Source: Haloprofundus halophilus
GTDB taxonomy: Archaea; Halobacteriota; Halobacteria; Halobacteriales; Haloferacaceae
Assembly: GCF_003439925.1 (NCBI RefSeq)
Contig: NZ_QQRR01000001.1
Location: forward strand, 620,001 to 684,000
DNA: 64,000 nt
Reading direction: 5' to 3'
Positions 60,132 to 64,000 of this stretch are shown piece by piece. The translations under genes were made by a program, and so were the position numbers. How positions within the stretch are numbered: the first letter of the stretch is position 1; each line of letters begins with the position of its first letter. The notes beneath the pieces were generated by a model. The model was given only the letters and a program-made list of their open reading frames with translations, had not been told where the DNA came from and did no database searches.

Positions 60132-60487
60132 CAGCCGCGGAACTTGTTGACGAGGCTCTTGGTTTTCTTCGAGAGGACTTTGAGTCCTTCGACGCCGTCG
60201 CGGATAGCTTGGTCGAGGTCCGCGTCGAAGTCCTCCCCGTTGGACCAGTTGGGTGCTTGGTTGAACGTCCAGTCGTTGTCGAGGTCTGCATAGGGGTCGA
60301 AGCCGAGGTCATGGTTTAGCTGTTCGATTTCGGCGTGCATGGCGTCGACGCTGTCGAACCGGTTGAGTATGTTGCTGACGTAGGAGGGTGAACAGTCGAC
60401 GCGGTCAGCGATTTTTGTCTGAGAGAGACGTGGGTTGTTGTAGGCGGTGATGAGAATCTTGCGTTGAAGCTCGGTTTTTCGGGCCAT
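60131..60487 (-). CDS. HTH protein paired with the Mrr-type nuclease
   Basis: A 118-aa protein. LQRKILITAYNNPRLSQTKI and ADRVDCSPSYVSNILNRF form a winged-HTH near residues 8-45. The C-terminal half (HDLGFDPYADLDNDWTFNQA, LKVLSKKTKSLVNKFRG) is not recognised. It is the first gene of a two-gene unit and could be its repressor or a DNA-binding partner. The promoter region at 60500-60530 is strikingly AT-rich (gtatacattcaatac). Low-GC codons support recent arrival. Confidence 0.8.
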   Translation of the reverse strand: MARKTELQRKILITAYNNPRLSQTKIADRVDCSPSYVSNILNRFDSVDAMHAEIEQLNHDLGFDPYADLDNDWTFNQAPNWSNGEDFDADLDQAIRDGVEGLKVLSKKTKSLVNKFRG

Positions 60488-60635
60488 GGCTGAGTGACAA
60501 TTCTGTATACATTCAATACTTCTTTAATGTTACTGTGGTAGGTTCTGGGGTGCTCAATATATTACAGTCCAGAGAGACTGCCAAGCGCACCGATTCTCAC
60601 GATAGAGGTGACTACAGCCGCAAAGAGTGAGAGCA

Positions 60636-60669
60636 GCGCCGGCCGGGACCGAGCAAACCGAAGGTTTGC
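60636..60669 (-). repeat. tRNA-Gly 3'-end copy and hairpin
   Basis: gcgccggccggga at 60636-60648 repeats the last 13 bases of the tRNA-Gly gene (60701-60713). It is followed by the hairpin GCAAACC-GAA-GGTTTGC at 60653-60669. Together they lie between the islet promoter and the tRNA, like a small attachment-site remnant. Confidence 0.55.
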
Positions 60670-60699
60670 GAGGGTCGGGCGGCGCGCGACCGAAGGGAG

Positions 60700-60770
60700 T
60701 GCGCCGGCCGGGATTTGAACCCGGGCCATGAGCTTGGAAGGCTCAGGTCCTACCACTAGACCACCGGCGC
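60700..60770 (-). tRNA. tRNA-Gly (TCC)
   Basis: A 71-nt cloverleaf on the minus strand. Acceptor GCGCCGG pairs with CCGGCGC, discriminator A; D arm GTGGTCTAGTGGTAGGAC; anticodon arm TGAGC-CTTCCAA-GCTCA gives TCC; T arm GCCCGGGTTCAAATCCCGGC. CCA is not encoded. Confidence 0.95.
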
Positions 60771-60859
60771 GCAGTTACCCAGTTCTATACGAGAGAATAA
60801 GGGTGTTACTCTTCGCATTCGTCGGCCGACACGGACCGACGCGGCACCCGCCGAATCGC

Positions 60860-62383
60860 TCACGCACCGGTCGAACAGTTGTACGTTAGCAGTTCGTGCC
60901 GTTCGGTCGGCTCCGGACCGTCGAACCGCGTCGGCTGACTGACGTACGAGAGCGTGACCGTCGCCAACTTCTCGTCGTGCGCTCGGTTCCAGCGACTACA
61001 GAGGTACTCCGCGAACTCGCGCTGCAAGCGGTCGTCGTCCGCGTAACGTAGGTCGCCCATGTACTTGCGCCAGCGGGAACTCGGGTACATCTCCATCGTG
61101 TCGGGTCGGTCTTCGACCGGTGGCGACAGGTAGTACGCGTCGACGCGCTCGCCGGACTGGAGTTCGCCGGGGGCGACGTACCACCAGTCGGCCGTCGGCG
61201 GGTGCGGCGCGAACATGTTCCACGTGTTGCCCGACGGGTTGAGCGTCAGTCCACCGTCGTCGGGAGGCGAGACCAGACCGACGGCCATGGCGTTCCAGAC
61301 GAGAATCGCCGCCAACAACACCGCGACGACGGCGGGGGCGGCGCGGCCGCACCAGCGTCGGATAGTAGCCAATCGCGACCCGGCTGTCTGCTCGGACGCG
61401 GACCCGGAGTCAGGGCGAAGTCGAGCGAGTCTCGGGGCGAGGCCGAGCCGTCCCGCGGCGCGCTCGACCGAACCGGAGAATCGGTCGACCGACCGGTCCC
61501 ACACCGCCGGGGGGAGGAACACGAGAAGCGCCGTTACCGAGACGAGCGGGAACAGACCGATGCGCATCGTGAGAAGCATCCCGACGTGCATCCCGGCGAA
61601 CGCCAGAACGAGTAGCGTTCGGAGGCGGCCCGTGAGAACGAGCAGCAGCGGCGACGCGACGACTAACCCCAGCCAGAGGAGGTTGAACGCGTGGAGCAGC
61701 GCCGGGAACTGCGCCAGCGTGTCGCCGAGCAGAATTGTGAACTGCTGGAGGCTCAGCACGTAGCGGACCGCTTCGCCGTCGAGCCAGAGGTCGCCTCTGA
61801 GTTTGAACACCGCGTTGACCGCGTAGACGAGCACGACCTGAACCAACAGCGCGGCGGAGGCGAGACTCGCCGCTCGCTCCCTCGGCGTTTCGACCCGTCG
61901 AAGCGCGTCGACGGACCACCGCTCGCCGAGCGGGAGGAACAGCCCCCAGAACAGGAGACGACGGAGCACGGAGTCGCCGCCGTTGAGCACGCCCGGGTTG
62001 CGCGCGTGCAGCGACACGAGGAGGAGAAACGAGAGTAGCAGCGCTGTTCGCGTGTGGTAGCCGAGAAGCAGCGCCAACCCGCAGAGGCCGGCGAACAGAA
62101 ACAACAGCGCCTGAACCCACAGGGAGCCCGAGAGCGTGTGAACCGAGAGCTGTGAGAGTGTCGGGTACAGGTCGTACAACAGCGCTCGCGGGAGTACGCC
62201 GGCGTCGGTGTAGAACGCCTCTAGATACCGTGCGCGGAGGGCGAGGTCGGCGACTAGCAACAGACCGAGCGAGATGCGAAAGGCGGCCAGCGCTCGCGTG
62301 TCGATGCCGAAACGCGCCGTGAGCGCCGCCGCGAGGCGAGCGCGGACGCTCGCCGCGGGAGGAGGGCTTCTCGAATCGCTCAT
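60860..62383 (-). CDS. HTTM-domain membrane protein (gamma-carboxylase-like)
   Basis: A 507-aa polytopic protein of the HTTM family, related to vitamin K-dependent gamma-carboxylase. TRALAAFRISLGLLLVADLA, then FYTDAGVLPRALLYDLYPTL, LFLFAGLCGLALLLGYHTRT and GDSVLRRLLFWGLFLPLGER are the family marks, followed by AVFKLRGDLWLDGEAVRYVL. Haloarchaeal members are of unknown substrate. About 100 extracytoplasmic-looking residues close the protein (NTWNMFAPHPPTADWWYVAP). ATG at 62383 is preferred to 62416. Confidence 0.88.
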   Translation of the reverse strand: MSDSRSPPPAASVRARLAAALTARFGIDTRALAAFRISLGLLLVADLALRARYLEAFYTDAGVLPRALLYDLYPTLSQLSVHTLSGSLWVQALLFLFAGLCGLALLLGYHTRTALLLSFLLLVSLHARNPGVLNGGDSVLRRLLFWGLFLPLGERWSVDALRRVETPRERAASLASAALLVQVVLVYAVNAVFKLRGDLWLDGEAVRYVLSLQQFTILLGDTLAQFPALLHAFNLLWLGLVVASPLLLVLTGRLRTLLVLAFAGMHVGMLLTMRIGLFPLVSVTALLVFLPPAVWDRSVDRFSGSVERAAGRLGLAPRLARLRPDSGSASEQTAGSRLATIRRWCGRAAPAVVAVLLAAILVWNAMAVGLVSPPDDGGLTLNPSGNTWNMFAPHPPTADWWYVAPGELQSGERVDAYYLSPPVEDRPDTMEMYPSSRWRKYMGDLRYADDDRLQREFAEYLCSRWNRAHDEKLATVTLSYVSQPTRFDGPEPTERHELLTYNCSTGA

Positions 62384-62497
62384 CAGCACGGAGCTACGAC
62401 GGGTCGGGGTATTCAATCATTCCCATCGGGACTCCGACCGAAACGAACCCGAACGGACGGCGGACCGCCGCACTGTCGGTGCTGTCGAACCGAGGCG

Positions 62498-63592
62498 TCA
62501 GTCGTCGTCCGCGGGCGGCGCACCGGCTTCCCCGAAGGCGCGGGCGGCCTCGCGGACGCGAGCGCCGATTCCCGGCGTCTCCTCGCGTTCGACGGGGCCG
62601 TTTTCGCGGATCTCTTCGAGGCTCCGCGGGAACTCCCGCAGGTCGTAGTGGATGCCGATGCCGGCTTTCGCGCCCTGCCCCATCGCGACCGGGACCTGGT
62701 TGTGGCCGGGGACGATGTCGCCGACGGCGACGACCCCTTCGACGCTCGTTCGCCCGTGGTCGTCGACGGCGACGGTGCCGTCGTCGTTGAGGTCGCAGCC
62801 GAGCTGCTCGGCGAGGTCGGTGTTGTAGTTCGAGCCGTACATCGGGAACCCGCCCCGATACTCCCGGAACTCGCCGTCGTCGAACTCGAACCCATCCAGC
62901 CAGCCGTCGTCGCGCTTTCGCATCCCCGTAATCTCCGCCTCGACGACGTCGACGGGGTGCGCGCGGAGTTGCTCGTCGGTCTCGTCGCTCCACTCGGGGT
63001 CGTCGCCGCGAAGCAGCAGGTCGACCTCGTCGGTGAAGTTGAGCATGATCATCGCGACGTGGGCGGCGCTCTCGCCGTTGCCCATCACGTACACCGGCCG
63101 GTCGACGAACATGTACGCGTCGCAGTGCAGACAGTAGTGTAGCCCCTTCCCCGTCCGCGGCAGCGGCGGGTCCGGTCGCTCGTCCGAGAAGCCGGTCGCG
63201 ATGACGACGCGCCGAGCGAGGAACTCGCCGTCGTTGCCGACGAGGTGGAACCGACCGTCGTCGGTCCGTTCGGCCTCGGTTATCAGGTCGCGGTGAAACG
63301 TCGCGCCGTACTCTTCGACCTGTTCGCGGGCCGTCTGCAGAAACTCGTTGCCCGAGACGTCCTCGGTGACGCCGATGACGTTGTGCGTGTCGAGCATCAT
63401 CGCGGCGCGGCCGCCGCCCCGGTCGACGACCGCGGTGTCGTGGCCGAGCCGCGTCGTGTACAGTGCCGTCGAGAGTCCGGCGGGGCCGCCGCCGACGACG
63501 ACCACGTCGTACGATTCCGTCGTACCGCTCGACGCGTCTCGCGCGTCGGCGTCGGAGTCGGCCGGGTCGCCAGCCGCTGAGGTCTCACTCAT
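62498..63592 (-). CDS. Thioredoxin-reductase-like FAD/NAD(P) oxidoreductase
   Basis: A 364-aa flavoprotein. After an acidic N-terminal stretch of ~25 residues come YDVVVVGGGPAGLSTALYTT, Cys154-x2-Cys157 in LHYCLHCDAYMF, an NAD(P)-type motif VYVMGNGESAAHVAMIML and GVVAVGDIVPGHNQVPVAMG. It is divergent from the standard trxB at 7378-8445 (CLHC in place of CATC), so its partner may differ. The gene stands alone. Confidence 0.88.
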   Translation of the reverse strand: MSETSAAGDPADSDADARDASSGTTESYDVVVVGGGPAGLSTALYTTRLGHDTAVVDRGGGRAAMMLDTHNVIGVTEDVSGNEFLQTAREQVEEYGATFHRDLITEAERTDDGRFHLVGNDGEFLARRVVIATGFSDERPDPPLPRTGKGLHYCLHCDAYMFVDRPVYVMGNGESAAHVAMIMLNFTDEVDLLLRGDDPEWSDETDEQLRAHPVDVVEAEITGMRKRDDGWLDGFEFDDGEFREYRGGFPMYGSNYNTDLAEQLGCDLNDDGTVAVDDHGRTSVEGVVAVGDIVPGHNQVPVAMGQGAKAGIGIHYDLREFPRSLEEIRENGPVEREETPGIGARVREAARAFGEAGAPPADDD

Positions 63593-63677
63593 TAGCCTCC
63601 TTTTAGAACGGTTCCCGTTTAATAACTTAGCTCGCGTGCGACCCGTGCGCCCGCCCGCGAAACCGTGACACGGACCT

Positions 63678-63761
63678 CCGGTGTCGGGTCACAAACCCCC
63701 AGTGTCGGGTCACGAACCGTCGGTGTCGAGCTACAGACCCCCGGTGTCGAGTCACGAACTC
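63678..63761. repeat. 21-bp tandem repeat, four degenerate copies
   Basis: Units at 63678, 63699, 63720 and 63741 share NcNgtgtcgNgNNacNNacNc over 21 bp with scattered substitutions. The array fills the space upstream of the oxidoreductase gene, after its start at 63592. Its 21-bp unit length equals that of the repeat at 23933-24013, though the sequence differs. Confidence 0.85.
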
Positions 63762-63792
63762 CGCTGTCGCGTCGGCGGCGACGAGTTCTCGC

Positions 63793-64000
63793 TCACTCCA
63801 CGACGGCGTAGCAGTTGCCGCTGGAGACGAACACGTCGACGGGCGCGAGCCCGCTCGAATCGAGGTCGTCTCGGAACTCGTCGGGGTCGTAGATGTGGTA
63901 GAAGCGGGGAACGCGCTCGCCGCCCGGGAGCGTCCAGTCCACGGTCGTATCGAATCCCTCGCTCTCCTCGAACTTGCCGTGTTCGGTGCTCCAGGCGCTG
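63793..64000 (-). CDS. SAM-dependent methyltransferase, C-terminal part (gene runs off right edge)
   Basis: Reading leftward from the edge, the last 68 residues are visible. KFEESEGFDTTVDWTLPGGE and RVPRFYHIYDPDEFRDDLDS resemble the C-terminal part of Trm9/ubiE-like class I methyltransferases, where a YYHLY motif precedes the last strand. It ends VFVSSGNCYAVVE. The SAM motif lies beyond the window, so this call is tentative. Confidence 0.55.
   Translation of the reverse strand, partial: SAWSTEHGKFEESEGFDTTVDWTLPGGERVPRFYHIYDPDEFRDDLDSSGLAPVDVFVSSGNCYAVVE

Overview
The window is a gene-dense, high-GC stretch of a haloarchaeal chromosome (class Halobacteria; the Haloferax/Halogeometricum side seems likely, but I cannot fix the genus). 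The signs are very acidic proteins, archaeal ribosomal and translation proteins (S15, S3Ae, aIF-1A), KEOPS Pcc1, an archaeal 7S (SRP) RNA, tRNAs without encoded CCA, Tat signals, halocyanin, dpsA, bacterio-opsin-activator type regulators, near-leaderless genes with TATA-like boxes about 25 bp upstream, and many small families known mainly from haloarchaea.

Layout. 1-10 kb: metabolic and household genes (ADP-forming acyl-CoA synthetase cut by the left edge, SDR, metal exporter with a DtxR-type operator, YbaK, thioredoxin reductase, RibL, JAMM protease). 10-24 kb: a DHH phosphoesterase with S1 and OB domains, a secreted phospholipase-D-like protein, a HEAT protein, dpsA and a 53-aa gene with iron-box palindromes, an Old Yellow Enzyme, a thiolase/OB-fold pair, the SRP RNA and a CDP-alcohol phosphotransferase. 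24-27.5 kb: halocyanin, then the minus-strand operon S15, RecJ-like, Pcc1, S3Ae, then tRNA-Ala. 27.5-33.7 kb: a three-gene signalling operon (multi-PAS kinase, receiver, receiver-GAF-HTH) divergent from a SOUL protein. 33.9-44 kb: a type IV pilus-like locus in which the ATPase PilB and platform PilC lead five membrane-anchored proteins in an overlapping operon, with one more pilin-like gene convergent to it.

44-64 kb is a mixed region: FkbM methyltransferase beside tRNA-Arg, two TatA genes flanking peroxiredoxin, HD hydrolase and MFS genes, a PQQ-propeller Tat protein, Ogt, aIF-1A, a split Tm-1-like operon with a 47-aa gene in the middle, a dehydrogenase and FilR1-type regulator, a VioB-like ferritin fold convergent with a CDGSH protein, a more AT-rich two-gene islet (HTH plus Mrr-type nuclease with a membrane tail) beside tRNA-Gly, an HTTM membrane protein, a second thioredoxin-reductase-like enzyme and a methyltransferase cut by the right edge.

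The best candidates for something undescribed are the HTH/Mrr-TM islet, the split Tm-1 operon with its coupled micro-gene, the iron-box pair around a 53-aa gene, and the thiolase that has Ser where the nucleophilic Cys belongs. Several intergenic spaces carry short tandem repeats (10, 21 and 29 bp). No CRISPR array, insertion sequence, rRNA or replication origin was seen.
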